Assembly (NCBI RefSeq): GCF_022867885.1
Contig: NZ_JALIFP010000033.1
Coordinates: 1 to 46,213 of the forward strand
Source of the DNA: Lederbergia sp. NSJ-179
GTDB lineage: Bacteria > Bacillota > Bacilli > Bacillales > Bacillaceae_C
Direction: 5' to 3'
DNA length: 46,213 nucleotides
The notes under the pieces were generated by a model. The model did not search any database. It was not told the origin of the DNA and saw only the letters and a program-made list of their open reading frames with translations. Below, piece by piece: positions 17,231 to 25,818 of this stretch (its first letter is position 1; each line of letters begins with the position of its first letter). Position numbers and translations under genes: made by a program.

Positions 17231-18055
17231 AGAATTGGTCCCATAGCCGGGTTTAAAGAGCCCAAAATCAGTTTGAATTCGAAAATTGGTTCCATAGTCG
17301 GGTTTATAAGGCCCAAAATCAGTTTGAATTCGAAAAATGGTCGCATAGCTGGGTTCAAAGAGCCCAAAAATAGTTTGAATTTGAAAATTGGTTCCATAGC
17401 CGGTTTCAAAGAGCCCAAAATTAGTGGGAATTCGAAAAATTGGTCCCATAGCCGGTTTAAAGAGCGCAAAATGAGTTGGAATTTGGAAATTGGTTCCATA
17501 GCCGGGTTCAAAGAGCCCAAAATGGGTTAGAATTTGAAAATTGGTCTCATAGCCGGGTTTAAAGAGCCCAAAATAAGTGTGAATTTGAAAATTGGTCTCA
17601 TAGCCGGGTTTAAAGAGCCCAAAATGAGTTGGAAATCGAAAATTGGTCCTATAGCCGGGTTTAAAGAGCCCAAAATGAGTTGGAATTTGAAAATTGGTTC
17701 CATAGCCGAGTTTAAAGAGCCCAAAATAAGTGTGAATTTGAAAATTGGTCTCATAGCCGGGTTTAAAGAGCCCAAAATGAGTTGGAAATCGAAAATTGGT
17801 CCTATAGCCGGGTTTAAAGAGCCCAAAATCAGTTTGAAATCGAAGAATTGGGCCCATAGCAGGGTACATAGAGCCCAAAATGAGTTGGAAATCGAAAATT
17901 GGTCTCATAGCCGGTTTCAAAGAGCCCAAAATGAGTTGGAAATCGAAAATTGGTCCCATAGCCGGGTTTAAAGAGCCCAAAATGAGTTAGAATTTGAAAA
18001 TTGGTCCCATAGCTGGGTTCATATAGCCTAAAATTAGGTAGAAATTCAAAACTGG
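17231..18055 (+). repeat. 51-bp tandem repeat array, 16 units
   Basis: The core GAGCCCAAAAT recurs with its CCC at 17261, 17312, 17363, 17414 and on to 18027, with a period of 51 and two 52-base steps. A unit reads roughly CATAGCCGGGTTTAAAGAG, then CCCAAAATGAGTTGGAAATC, then GAAAATTGGTCC. Because 51 is a multiple of 3, every frame remains open on both strands, so apparent proteins of up to 259 residues are artefacts. A block of three units (153 bp) is duplicated at about 17567-17719 and 17720-17872. The array fills the gap between the convergent genes dat and the NERD gene. Confidence 0.97.
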
Positions 18056-19012
18056 TCAATCAGGGTTGTTTATAGTAATGATCTCCTTTTTTGGAAGATA
18101 AAAAGTGTACCTCTTTTCTCCCGCGGGCGTTAAATGGGTGGCGAGGATTTTTTGAATTGTTTTTTTAGAATAAATGGTCTCACACCATTCATGGATCCTA
18201 CTAGTTGTGATTTTTCTATGAGGAAATAGGAGGGCGAATTCCTTTACACTTCGCATGACGGAAGACTCAATATTTTCTTGGCGACCACATGTTTCACATA
18301 TCATTTTTTTATACGTAAAGGGCTTTAGAAAGCCTGTACATGATGGACAAATGATCCCTTTTTTCAATTTATCGTATTCATATTGTGGCAATTGTTCATA
18401 GGCGGATTGCTCTTTATGATGGACAATGAATTGGTCAACCACTCTCTTCTGTTTACGCGTGATCACCGGAGTGGAAGCATGCAGTTTTTTCAGGAATCGG
18501 TTCAATTGTGTAGGTAAAATAATCGGCAGGTTCTGGGGGGCTTGGTATAAGGTGAATTCCGGATGGATGAAGATGATATAAGGTTCAATAGGTATATCGT
18601 GTCCCCATTTTTGGAGTAATTGACGAAGTAAAAATTCGCTTCTTCTGAGTTGGAGTAAAGGGTTCTTAATTTCTTTTCCTGTCAAAGCTACATACCAATT
18701 GTCTTGTTCAAGATAAAATTCGCCTTCGAAATTTTTGACTTCAAAAAGAAATATTCTTGTTTGCCAAATAAGCAGACTGTCGATTTGAAATTCTGTATGG
18801 TTTGATGGTAAAAGTAAATCATAAAGAATCAAGTGGTTCTTTAATTCTGTTTGTTGTAAACGGTTGTAAAATTCCAGTTCACCCAAATATCCTTTGTATA
18901 GGTAATCAAGATGCTGTTTTTCTTCTGTTGCTAGCTTCATCCGCGGATGTAAATACTGAAAAATTTGTAACTCCCTGGATTTAGTAGGTTTATCGTGGCG
19001 ATTTGTCGTCAT
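18056..19012 (-). CDS. NERD (nuclease-related) domain protein with C-terminal zinc ribbon
   Basis: This 318-residue protein carries a NERD domain at about residues 40-150, a PD-(D/E)xK-like fold predicted to act on nucleic acid. Key residues are LGELEFYNRL, the Asp in EFQIDSLLIW, and the E-x-K pair in FLFEVKNFEG. A C-terminal zinc ribbon is visible (CPSCTGFLKPF...ICETCG). The ATG at 19012 is chosen because AAAGGAATGGG precedes it. A 65-codon upstream extension lacks similarity and would overlap the start of the divergent ytlP gene. Nuclease activity has not been shown for most family members, and the role here is unknown. Confidence 0.85.
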   Translation of the reverse strand: MTTNRHDKPTKSRELQIFQYLHPRMKLATEEKQHLDYLYKGYLGELEFYNRLQQTELKNHLILYDLLLPSNHTEFQIDSLLIWQTRIFLFEVKNFEGEFYLEQDNWYVALTGKEIKNPLLQLRRSEFLLRQLLQKWGHDIPIEPYIIFIHPEFTLYQAPQNLPIILPTQLNRFLKKLHASTPVITRKQKRVVDQFIVHHKEQSAYEQLPQYEYDKLKKGIICPSCTGFLKPFTYKKMICETCGRQENIESSVMRSVKEFALLFPHRKITTSRIHEWCETIYSKKTIQKILATHLTPAGEKRYTFYLPKKEIITINNPD

Positions 19013-19134
19013 TATCCCATTCCTTTCTTTTTCCAAAAATAATAATATCTCTTTAATAATAGGGAAATTTCTGACTAATATCAAGAAGAATAATTTTGTC
19101 CAGAATTTATCGACTAAAAGAAAGGATAATCCGC

Positions 19135-19674
19135 ATGTCCAATCATTATTTTTTTGCATTGGCCTTACCAGATCAAGTGAAGCAGGAATTAGCTTCATTA
19201 TGTACACAGCTCCAAGATCCCTTTCCTTTTAAAAAATGGGTACATCAAGCTGATTATCATATCACATTAGCATTCCTTGGAGCCGTCGAACAAGACAACT
19301 TAATAGAAGCTATGCAATGTATGGAGGAGAACCTTTACAAGCATAGAGCTTTTTCCCTTCGAATCGATCATCTTGATACATTTGGGAAGCGAATTTTTTG
19401 GGCAGGTGTAGAGAAGTCTGAAGCCTTATTGGATCTGCAGCAGATGGTTTTTACATGCTGTGAAATGGCAGGCTTTGAATTGGAGAAACGTTCCTTTCAC
19501 CCTCATATCACCTTGGCGCGCAAATGGGATGGGGAGCAATGGATGAAGAAAGAGCAACTCAGACCCTATTATCCTTCATTATCGTTTTTAGCAGATGAGG
19601 TTGTTTTGTATCAGACCGATCCTCACCAAACACCTAAATATAAGAAAAGAAAGACGTTTCGATTAGCTCACTGA
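19135..19674 (+). CDS. ytlP: RNA 2',3'-cyclic phosphodiesterase (LigT/ThpR type, YtlP)
   Basis: This is a 2H phosphoesterase of 179 residues. Both signature His-x-Thr tetrapeptides are present: HITLAFLG near residue 42 and HPHITLARK near residue 123. The fold opens RNA 2',3'-cyclic phosphates, and some members also ligate tRNA halves in vitro. The ATG at 19135 follows GAAAGGATAA; the in-frame ATG at 19096 is poorly placed. The gene lies between the divergent NERD gene and ytlQ, as in B. subtilis. Confidence 0.9.
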   Translation: MSNHYFFALALPDQVKQELASLCTQLQDPFPFKKWVHQADYHITLAFLGAVEQDNLIEAMQCMEENLYKHRAFSLRIDHLDTFGKRIFWAGVEKSEALLDLQQMVFTCCEMAGFELEKRSFHPHITLARKWDGEQWMKKEQLRPYYPSLSFLADEVVLYQTDPHQTPKYKKRKTFRLAH

Positions 19675-19727
19675 TCCATATTTTTGATACAATAGATTCA
19701 TCAGAATTAAGGAAGGTTACGCAAAAA

Positions 19728-20678
19728 ATGGCTCAGCTACTTAAATTGCAAGATTATGTTTCACGATATGAAACAGACTTATCCCGCTACCCCTCTCAAT
19801 TTATCCGTCTAAAGAAACAACAATGGATGAAAGTAAAAGCTGCTTGGGAAGCCCATGCAGGTACTTCCTCTATCTTTGTAGAGGAGATAGAAGAAATACC
19901 TGCTAAATCAATGAAGTACGGTAAACTCAGGCAGCTATTTAAAAGGGGCTCGCGTGACATAGAAATTCCGGATGAATCACAAAGTGAAAACATCTCTGTG
20001 CAAGACAAGGAGGAAAACCTTGACTTTTCTGCGCCCCTTGAAGCTCAAACGGAACTGGAATTAAAGCAGAGTTTTCTCGATCATTTGCTTCTATTCCAAT
20101 TAAAATGGGCCAGTTCAACGATCACAGAAAAATCATTTGTGGATTCTCGTTTTTATACAGATCGACGATTAAAACATTTTCTCCAACGATTTCCAGATAA
20201 TTATTTTCTTTTCTATGAACCCATTTTTTTGTTAAAAAAAGCTCCAGTAGAACTGGAAGTATTGCTTCTCTCTCCTACGGAAATTTGGTGTTTGTCTTTT
20301 TTAGAAGAAGAGGGTCAAGCAGTGTATATCGGGGATAATCAACATTTTTGGTCGATGAAAAAGAAAGAGAAAGAAAGGAAGATTTTGAATCCGATGATGT
20401 CTGTCAATCGCATGGGAAAAATCGTCACACAACTTTTTCAGTTGTATGAGGTGAATTTGCCGATTCGCAAGGCGATCGTCTCAAGGGATGGGTTTATAGA
20501 CTATCCGGATGCGCCCCAGGATCTTACTATTTTAGATCAACGCACCTATGGGGATTGGTTTGAACGAGCAAGAAATACACCATCACCGATCAAAATGATG
20601 CAAATGCGGGCTGCGACAGCATTATTAGATTACGGACAATCGACTTCCTTCAACAGGCCCAATTGGGAATTGGAATAA
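19728..20678 (+). CDS. ytlQ: YtlQ-like protein, degenerate NERD-type fold
   Basis: This is a 316-residue protein, assigned to YtlQ mainly by position between ytlP and ytmP. The middle and C-terminal part (about residues 110-250) follows the NERD layout: FYEPIFLLKKAPVELEVLLL, then LSPTEIWCLSFLEEEGQAVY, then QHFWSMKKKEK and VNRMGKIVTQLF. The E-x-K catalytic pair expected after the third strand is absent (CLSFLEE), so the fold is probably catalytically dead. The N-terminal ~110 residues are charged and of unknown role. It starts at ATG 19728 after AAGGAAGG and is followed by a terminator. The NERD relationship is an inference. Confidence 0.75.
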   Translation: MAQLLKLQDYVSRYETDLSRYPSQFIRLKKQQWMKVKAAWEAHAGTSSIFVEEIEEIPAKSMKYGKLRQLFKRGSRDIEIPDESQSENISVQDKEENLDFSAPLEAQTELELKQSFLDHLLLFQLKWASSTITEKSFVDSRFYTDRRLKHFLQRFPDNYFLFYEPIFLLKKAPVELEVLLLSPTEIWCLSFLEEEGQAVYIGDNQHFWSMKKKEKERKILNPMMSVNRMGKIVTQLFQLYEVNLPIRKAIVSRDGFIDYPDAPQDLTILDQRTYGDWFERARNTPSPIKMMQMRAATALLDYGQSTSFNRPNWELE

Positions 20679-20815
20679 GGATGTTTTTTCATGAAGAAGG
20701 AATCCTATTGGTTGTAAGAGAAATTTAGCGTCCTAAAATGTCGAATAGAAATCGAACTTTCAACAAATGGCACTTGACGAAAAATGACGTTTAACGATAA
20801 AATTATGAAATAGGG

Positions 20816-20851
20816 ATGGCTATTCTATTTGAGTCAATAGCCGTCTTTTTT
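20816..20851 (+). terminator. Intrinsic terminator after ytlQ
   Basis: ATGGCTATT (20816-20824) pairs with AATAGCCGT (20836-20844), followed by CTTTTTT. It ends the ytlP-ytlQ transcript about 140 bases after ytlQ. Confidence 0.8.
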
Positions 20852-20910
20852 CTTTTATCGAAGGTTTAAAATACAATATTATTTGTTGATATAATTGAAG
20901 GTGAAATTAG

Positions 20911-21726
20911 GTGGAACATTTATTGGGGCAGGATTGGGAAATCATACCTGCCGGTGGAGCAACCGGTGAAGCTTTTTTTGCAATCAAAAATGATCAGAAG
21001 CTGTTTCTCAAACGGAATTCGTCCCCATTTTTGGCTGTTTTATCGGCGGAGGGGATCGTCCCGAAGTTGATTTGGACAAGAAGGATGGAAAACGGTGATG
21101 TCATAACGGCCCAGCAATGTTTAGCCGGAAGAGAGTTTACAGCGGGGGAAATGGCGGGAGAAGAAGCACCAAAACTTTTACGTAAAATTCATGAGTCTAA
21201 GCCACTTTTGAATATGATGGAACGGATGGAGAAAACACCTTATGGGCCGAATTCGATCCTTCAAGATTTAGAAGCGACATTAGATCGTGCTTTTTATTCT
21301 TTTTCCACGATAAGGGAAGCGATTCGCTTTCTCAAAAAGGAATTGACAAGTATTGCCTGCAATGAGTGGGCGGTGTGCCATGGGGATGTAAATCATAATA
21401 ATTGGCTGCTAACAGATCAAGGAGAAATCTTCTTAATCGATTGGGATGGCGCCACGATCGCCGATCCCGCTTTTGACTTGGGGGTTCTTCTTCATTGGTA
21501 TGTTCCAAAAAACAAATGGTCCCGGTGGCTCCATGATTATGGGAGTCCTTTGACCGAAAACTTAGAAAGGCGTATGAAATGGTATACGATTGCCCATACT
21601 TTATTATCGATTCAATGGCACGAAAAAAAGGGGCACAGGCGTGAAGTCAATTATTGGGTAAAAGACTTGGAAAATTTTATGCAGAATGATTATGCCTGTA
21701 CTTATCCTTTGACGAGACATTTATGA
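20911..21726 (+). CDS. ytmP: Aminoglycoside/choline-kinase-like phosphotransferase (YtmP)
   Basis: This 271-residue protein has the APH/ChoK kinase-like fold. The catalytic loop is CHGDVNHNNWLL with the Asp base and the metal-binding Asn, followed by IFLIDWDGATIADPAFDLG with the DFD-equivalent Asp. A truncated glycine-rich loop region is at the start (AGGATGEAFFAI) with the ATP-binding Lys in LFLKRN. The phosphoacceptor is not known. The GTG start at 20911 is preceded by AAGGTGA. It overlaps the 3' end of the convergent gene ytzH by 6 bases. Confidence 0.9.
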   Translation: MEHLLGQDWEIIPAGGATGEAFFAIKNDQKLFLKRNSSPFLAVLSAEGIVPKLIWTRRMENGDVITAQQCLAGREFTAGEMAGEEAPKLLRKIHESKPLLNMMERMEKTPYGPNSILQDLEATLDRAFYSFSTIREAIRFLKKELTSIACNEWAVCHGDVNHNNWLLTDQGEIFLIDWDGATIADPAFDLGVLLHWYVPKNKWSRWLHDYGSPLTENLERRMKWYTIAHTLLSIQWHEKKGHRREVNYWVKDLENFMQNDYACTYPLTRHL

Positions 21727-21999
21727 TAATGTATTGATTACTTGTACCCACTGGGAAAGCTGGTCCTGGTGGGCGTTTATATGTTGATCAAGATCGTTCT
21801 GGTTTTTTCCTGATTGAGAGTAACTGTATATATCGTGTAAAAGAGGTTCTATTTCTTGTGGGACAGCATTTTGGGCAAGCAGGGATTTAATTAATCGTTC
21901 AACTTGCTCATATTCTGCTACAGATCCACTTCTATCCTCTAAATGATTATTTAAAATATCTTGTAATAACTGGACTTGATGTTGATGATTTAAAGACAT
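21721..21999 (-). CDS. ytzH: YtzH-like protein
   Basis: This 92-residue, mostly helical soluble protein matches YtzH of B. subtilis: MSLNHQHQVQLLQDILNNH, a VERLIKSLLAQN helix, then PLLHDIYSYSQSGKN and AHQDQLSQWVQ. Function is unknown. The start at 21999 is selected because GGAAAGGAAGAG lies 7-10 bases upstream and the upstream extension has no family similarity. It is convergent with ytmP and divergent from trmB. Confidence 0.88.
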   Translation of the reverse strand: MSLNHQHQVQLLQDILNNHLEDRSGSVAEYEQVERLIKSLLAQNAVPQEIEPLLHDIYSYSQSGKNQNDLDQHINAHQDQLSQWVQVINTLS

Positions 22000-22151
22000 C
22001 TTTCTCTTCCTTTCCAATGAGTTGCTTGTAGTTTGCGCAGACAAAGGGCCTTTATGCGCAGCTTGATTTTGGTAAAGAACGAGAAGGAATGAAGGTTTTA
22101 GCATTTCTTGCAGACAAAAACAGGAATAAGAAATTAGAGGTGGATGGAAAC

Positions 22152-22790
22152 ATGCGTGTCAGACATAAACCATGGGCAAAGGAGAAGATTGAGCAATACC
22201 CTCAATATGTGATTCCTCATCCAACAGCCTATGCCGGAAATTGGGCGGATTTGTTCGGAAATCATCACCCCATTCATATTGAAGTAGGAACAGGGAAAGG
22301 TCAATTTATTTCGAAAATGGCAATTGCTCACCCTGAGGTAAATTATATTGGCATTGAGGTTCAACAAAGTGTGATTGTATCCGCACTGGATAAGGTCATC
22401 GAGACGGGTTTATCAAATGTCAAATTACTACATAGCGACGGGGCGGATTTACGAAAGTTTTTTGCAAAAGGGGATGTCGATCGTATTTATCTTAATTTCT
22501 CTGATCCATGGCCGAAAAATCGTCATGAAAAAAGACGGTTAACCTATCATTCCTTTTTAAACATTTATGAGGAGATTCTCATAGATCAAGGGGACATTCA
22601 TTTTAAAACGGATAATCGCGGATTATTTGAATACTCTCTTGTTAGCTTCTCTCATTATGGGATGAAGTTGAATGCGATTTGGTTGGATTTGCATAATAGT
22701 GATTTTGAAGGCAATATCATGACCGAGTATGAAGAAAAATTCGCGGCAAAAGGTCATCCGATTTATCGATGTGAAGTACAGTTTAAGTAA
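22152..22790 (+). CDS. trmB: tRNA (guanine-N7)-methyltransferase TrmB
   Basis: This enzyme makes m7G46 in the tRNA variable loop using SAM. The 212-residue product shows [16 protein letters not shown] (SAM-binding motif I), [12 protein letters not shown], the family signature [19 protein letters not shown], and the end motif [13 protein letters not shown] with MTEYEEKF. The start [12 protein letters not shown] at 22152 matches the conserved N-terminus of the family and is preceded by AGAGGTGG. It corresponds to B. subtilis ytmQ. Confidence 0.96.
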   Translation: MRVRHKPWAKEKIEQYPQYVIPHPTAYAGNWADLFGNHHPIHIEVGTGKGQFISKMAIAHPEVNYIGIEVQQSVIVSALDKVIETGLSNVKLLHSDGADLRKFFAKGDVDRIYLNFSDPWPKNRHEKRRLTYHSFLNIYEEILIDQGDIHFKTDNRGLFEYSLVSFSHYGMKLNAIWLDLHNSDFEGNIMTEYEEKFAAKGHPIYRCEVQFK

Positions 22791-22798
22791 AGATGTAA

Positions 22799-22987
22799 GG
22801 ATCAAAGGCTAAAACCGCAACATCCTGTTGCAACGCCTTTGTGACCGACGTCCTGTCTGCCTGATCAAAGGCTAAAAACGCAACATCCTGTTGCAACGCC
22901 TTTGTGACCGACGTCCTGTCGGCCCGATCAAAGGCTAAAACCGCAACATCTTGTTGCAACGCCTTTGTGACCTGCTTCCTGCAGGCC
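22799..22987 (+). repeat. 63-bp tandem repeat with nested hairpins, 3 units
   Basis: ATCAAAGGCTAAAA recurs at 22801, 22864 and 22927, a 63-base period. Each unit has nested inverted repeats: CAAAGGC pairs with GCCTTTG, and inside it GCAACA pairs with TGTTGC around a 3-base loop. Units are nearly identical except at the GACGTCCTGTC linker, which in the third becomes CTGCTTCCTGCAGG. The array lies between trmB and ytnP, and the last unit runs into GCCCAAAATCCGGGG. Confidence 0.92.
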
Positions 22988-23033
22988 CAAAATCCGGGGC
23001 GGGCTAGGCTCCCCATTTAGGAGGACTTTTTGT

Positions 23034-23930
23034 ATGGAAAAATTGCAAATTGGAGCGATTACGTTGCGATGGCTCAATGGTGGAGATACATTTATGGACG
23101 GAGGAGCGATGTTTGGTGTTGTTCCTAAAGCATTATGGGCTCGGAAATATCCTGTAAATGAGAAAAATCAAATTGAGTTGCGATGTGATCCAATTTTTTT
23201 GCAAGTGAATGGGAAAAATATATTGATCGAAGCGGGGATCGGCAATGGAAAATTGACAAAGAAGCAATGGCGGAATTATGGGGTAACAGAGGAGTCAAAG
23301 CTAGAGCAGGACTTGGCAGAGCAGGGGCTCACTTCGGAAGATATCGATATCGTCTGTATGACCCATCTTCATTTTGATCATGCTTGTGGTTTGACGAAAC
23401 CGACGGACAAGGGATTTGTCTCAACGTTTCCCAATGCCAAAATCTATACTTCACAAGTGGAATGGGATGAAATGCGGAATCCGAATATTCGGTCCCGAAA
23501 TACATATTGGCGAGAAAATTGGGAAGCGATCGTAGATCAAGTGGTCCCGTTTCAAGAGAAAGTCGTCATTGAGGATATTCTTCAAATGGTCCATACGGGT
23601 GGCCATAGTGATGGACATTCCATTATCATCATTGAAAGTGAAGGGGAGCGGTTGGTCCATATGGCTGACTTAATGCCAACCCATGCCCATCAAAATGTCC
23701 TTTGGGTCCTAGCCTATGATGATTATCCAATGGACTCGATCCGCGAAAAACAAAAATGGATCCCAGAGGCGATTCAATCCGGTTCCTGGTTTACCTTCTA
23801 TCATGATGGCTATTATCGGGCGTTGAAATGGGATAAAGATGGCAATATCATTGAGTCTGTGGAACGCAAACGAGCGGATCATGGAAAATTATTGAAGGAA
23901 TTGAACAGCAATACTCAAAAAAGGAAGTAA
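23034..23930 (+). CDS. ytnP: Metallo-beta-lactamase-fold lactonase YtnP
   Basis: This 298-residue enzyme of the metallo-beta-lactamase fold carries the dinuclear metal site [11 protein letters not shown], a metal-binding His in TGGHSDGHS, and the Asp in [12 protein letters not shown]. subtilis YtnP is reported as a quorum-quenching lactonase that degrades acyl-homoserine lactones and interferes with Streptomyces signalling. The strongly conserved [12 protein letters not shown] segment supports orthology. The ATG at 23034 follows AGGAGGA. It is preceded by the 63-bp repeat array. Confidence 0.92.
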   Translation: MEKLQIGAITLRWLNGGDTFMDGGAMFGVVPKALWARKYPVNEKNQIELRCDPIFLQVNGKNILIEAGIGNGKLTKKQWRNYGVTEESKLEQDLAEQGLTSEDIDIVCMTHLHFDHACGLTKPTDKGFVSTFPNAKIYTSQVEWDEMRNPNIRSRNTYWRENWEAIVDQVVPFQEKVVIEDILQMVHTGGHSDGHSIIIIESEGERLVHMADLMPTHAHQNVLWVLAYDDYPMDSIREKQKWIPEAIQSGSWFTFYHDGYYRALKWDKDGNIIESVERKRADHGKLLKELNSNTQKRK

Positions 23931-23932
23931 AA

Positions 23933-23966
23933 GCAGAAAGCACATCAAACTTGATGTGCTTTCTGC
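23933..23966. other. Perfect 16-bp inverted repeat after ytnP
   Basis: GCAGAAAGCACATCAA (23933-23948) is perfectly complementary to TTGATGTGCTTTCTGC (23951-23966), leaving a 2-base loop. It directly follows the ytnP stop and probably ends its transcript, although no T-run follows it. Confidence 0.85.
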
Positions 23967-23974
23967 GGTTATAT

Positions 23975-24125
23975 GCCAACATCAAAATCGGTTTCATAGT
24001 CGCTTCCATAAAGCCCGAAATCCGGTTCGGCAGCCAAAACCTGTACCATAGCTGCTTCATCGATCTCGAAATCCGGTTCAGAGGTCCAAACCAGTCAAAA
24101 AGCAGGTTTCATAAAGCTCAGAATC
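23975..24125 (+). repeat. Degenerate 51-bp repeat related to the 17.2-18.1 kb array
   Basis: CGAAATCCGGTTC occurs at 24016 and 24067, 51 bases apart, with further partial copies at both sides (ATCGGTTTCATAGTCG, CAGGTTTCATAAAGC). Unit order is CATAGCTGCTTCAT, then CCCGAAATCCGGTT, then CCAAAACC, which matches the order CATAGCCGGGTTTA, CCCAAAATGAGTT, GAAAATTGG of the 17-kb array. It lies between convergent ytnP and ytzB. Confidence 0.75.
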
Positions 24126-24135
24126 TATTCCAAGA

Positions 24136-24447
24136 TTAAACGGGATACACATCCAAGACACTACCCGTATAGGCATCGGCAATAAATTCAAATGCTTGCC
24201 GTTCCCCTTGATGGGTTCTCATGATTCCTCCGCGATAGATTTTTGTTTTGATGGCATGCTTTTGATAATCTTCTGGCTTCATTTGCAGCCATGAGCCATC
24301 AATACTACCCTCTTTTTTAAAAGCATTTTTAACACTGGTCAGCACTCTTTCTCCAGATAAAGGAACCTTTTCTTCTACTACTTTTCGCAGACAATAGCCG
24401 CCTATAAGTCCGGTTATGGATCCGGCAATAAATGATTTCCAATTCAT
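24136..24447 (-). CDS. ytzB: PepSY-like small membrane-anchored protein YtzB
   Basis: This 103-residue protein begins with a hydrophobic segment (MNWKSFIAGSITGLIGGYCL) that should anchor it or act as a signal. It continues with a PepSY-like fold: LTSVKNAFKKEGSIDGSW, then YRGGIMRTHQGERQAFEF and ADAYTGSVLDVYPV. The layout matches YtzB of B. subtilis. The start at 24447 is supported by GGAGGTG 8-14 bases upstream; a longer frame upstream lacks similarity. PepSY domains are associated with regulation of secreted proteases, but this role is not shown here. Confidence 0.85.
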   Translation of the reverse strand: MNWKSFIAGSITGLIGGYCLRKVVEEKVPLSGERVLTSVKNAFKKEGSIDGSWLQMKPEDYQKHAIKTKIYRGGIMRTHQGERQAFEFIADAYTGSVLDVYPV

Positions 24448-24523
24448 CCTTCGCACCTCCAATATCTCTATTTTTTCAGTATACAGGAATAAGCAAGATT
24501 CTTCGAGAGTGGGCAAATAATGA

Positions 24524-25729
24524 ATTTCTCCTATACAAGATCCCTCGATTGTGATGCTTGGAAAACACGGGATTGTCTTTTTTCTCTTATTTTTGTTGGA
24601 AATGATTTTGCTTGTTCTCTTCATCATTGCGATCACTGCTCTAGTGTATCTCCTTATTTTGCGATTTTTTGGCAGTGACCAATTAAAAGATTTAATCAAC
24701 TATGTTCAGATTATATTATCGGTAGGGATCGTCGTTGGTTACCAAGTCTTTATTAGAGCGTTTAGTTTTGTCGATTTGGAGATTTCTTATGTTTTTGATT
24801 GGTGGCATCTTTTCATTCCACCGATTTGGTTTGCCGCACCGTTTGAATTATTGCTTCAGCATCATTATGCAAGCGAATATATCCTTTTATCTATTTTGGT
24901 CCTTGTGATTCCGTTTCTTTCACTCGCTATTTATATTTGGTTTATGCCGAGCTTTGAGGGAAATTTGCAGAAATTGATGGGAGAAACGGGGAATATTAAA
25001 ATACGGAAATTTTCTTTCACTCGTTTTTGGGAGTCTATTATCTGTTTTGGTCAAGAAGAGAAACGGTTTTTTCGCTTTTCCTCCATTATGATGAGTAGAG
25101 AAAGAGAATTTAAATTAAAGGTCTATCCTTTATTAGGGATGGCGCTCGTTTTCCCGTTTATTTTTATTATGAATGAAGTCATGACGGAATCTATGGAAAG
25201 TCTAACCACTAGTAAAATATATTTAAATATCTATTTTAGCACGATTATAATGAGCTCGGCTGTTCACATGCTGAAATTTTCCAAAGACTATAAAGGGGGC
25301 TGGATTTTTAAGACGATTCCGATCGAACATACAGAACGATTTTATCAGGCGACTCTTAAGGTTTTTCTCGTAAAATTATATTTGCCGGTCTTTTTACTCA
25401 TCTCGATTGTATTTATGGTTATTTTTTCATGGAGGATTTGGCTGGATTTATTGGTTGTATTACTAACAGCTATATTGTATACATTGCTTTGCTACAAGCT
25501 ATTAAATAATGAACGTTTTCCCTTTACGGAACCGTTCGAATCCGCACAACAGGCAGTTAATACGGGAAAGTTTTTCTTGGTCATGTTTGTTGTTGGGGTG
25601 TTTGCTTTCTTTCATTTTATCGCTTTAGTGATTCCCTATGGAATACTTGGTTACTTCATTCTTCTTTTAATAGGAACGACTATTAGTTGGAAAGCCGTCT
25701 TTTCTAGTAGGGAAGCAAAGGTCAACTAA
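24524..25729 (+). pseudogene. ABC transporter permease, probably N-terminally truncated
   Basis: The frame from 24524 encodes a very hydrophobic protein with about 8-9 membrane segments and the layout of large ABC-2 type export permeases. Its first residues (ISPIQDPSIVMLGKHG) look like the internal 'P...D..I...K' segment that normally lies well inside such permeases, just before the third or fourth helix. The only starts are GTG 24551 and ATG 24554, without a ribosome binding site. No ATPase partner is nearby. I therefore think the 5' third and the partner gene are lost, but an intact 392-residue protein from 24551 cannot be excluded. Confidence 0.6.
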
Positions 25730-25755
25730 AAATATACATTTTCTTACAGGAACAC

Positions 25756-25784
25756 TTGTTCTTTAAGCTGTGGTCTGATATAAT
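25756..25784 (+). promoter_or_regulatory. Strong SigA-type promoter of the small gene at 25819
   Basis: TTGTTC (25756-25761) and TATAAT (25779-25784) are separated by 17 bases. The start of transcription would be near 25791, giving a leader of about 28 bases before the ATG. Confidence 0.7.
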
Positions 25785-25818
25785 TTAATCAACCTCCAAC
25801 TGAAAGGAGGTGAGATCG

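Noticed and set aside
17201-18059. Open frames of up to 259 codons on both strands with LGSLNPAM- and FGLFKPGYGTNF-like repeats
   Set aside because: The 51-bp period keeps all frames open; no start signals, and both strands are open at once.
19013-19207. N-terminal extension of the NERD protein
   Set aside because: It overlaps the divergent ytlP start and lacks similarity; ATG 19012 has a good ribosome binding site.
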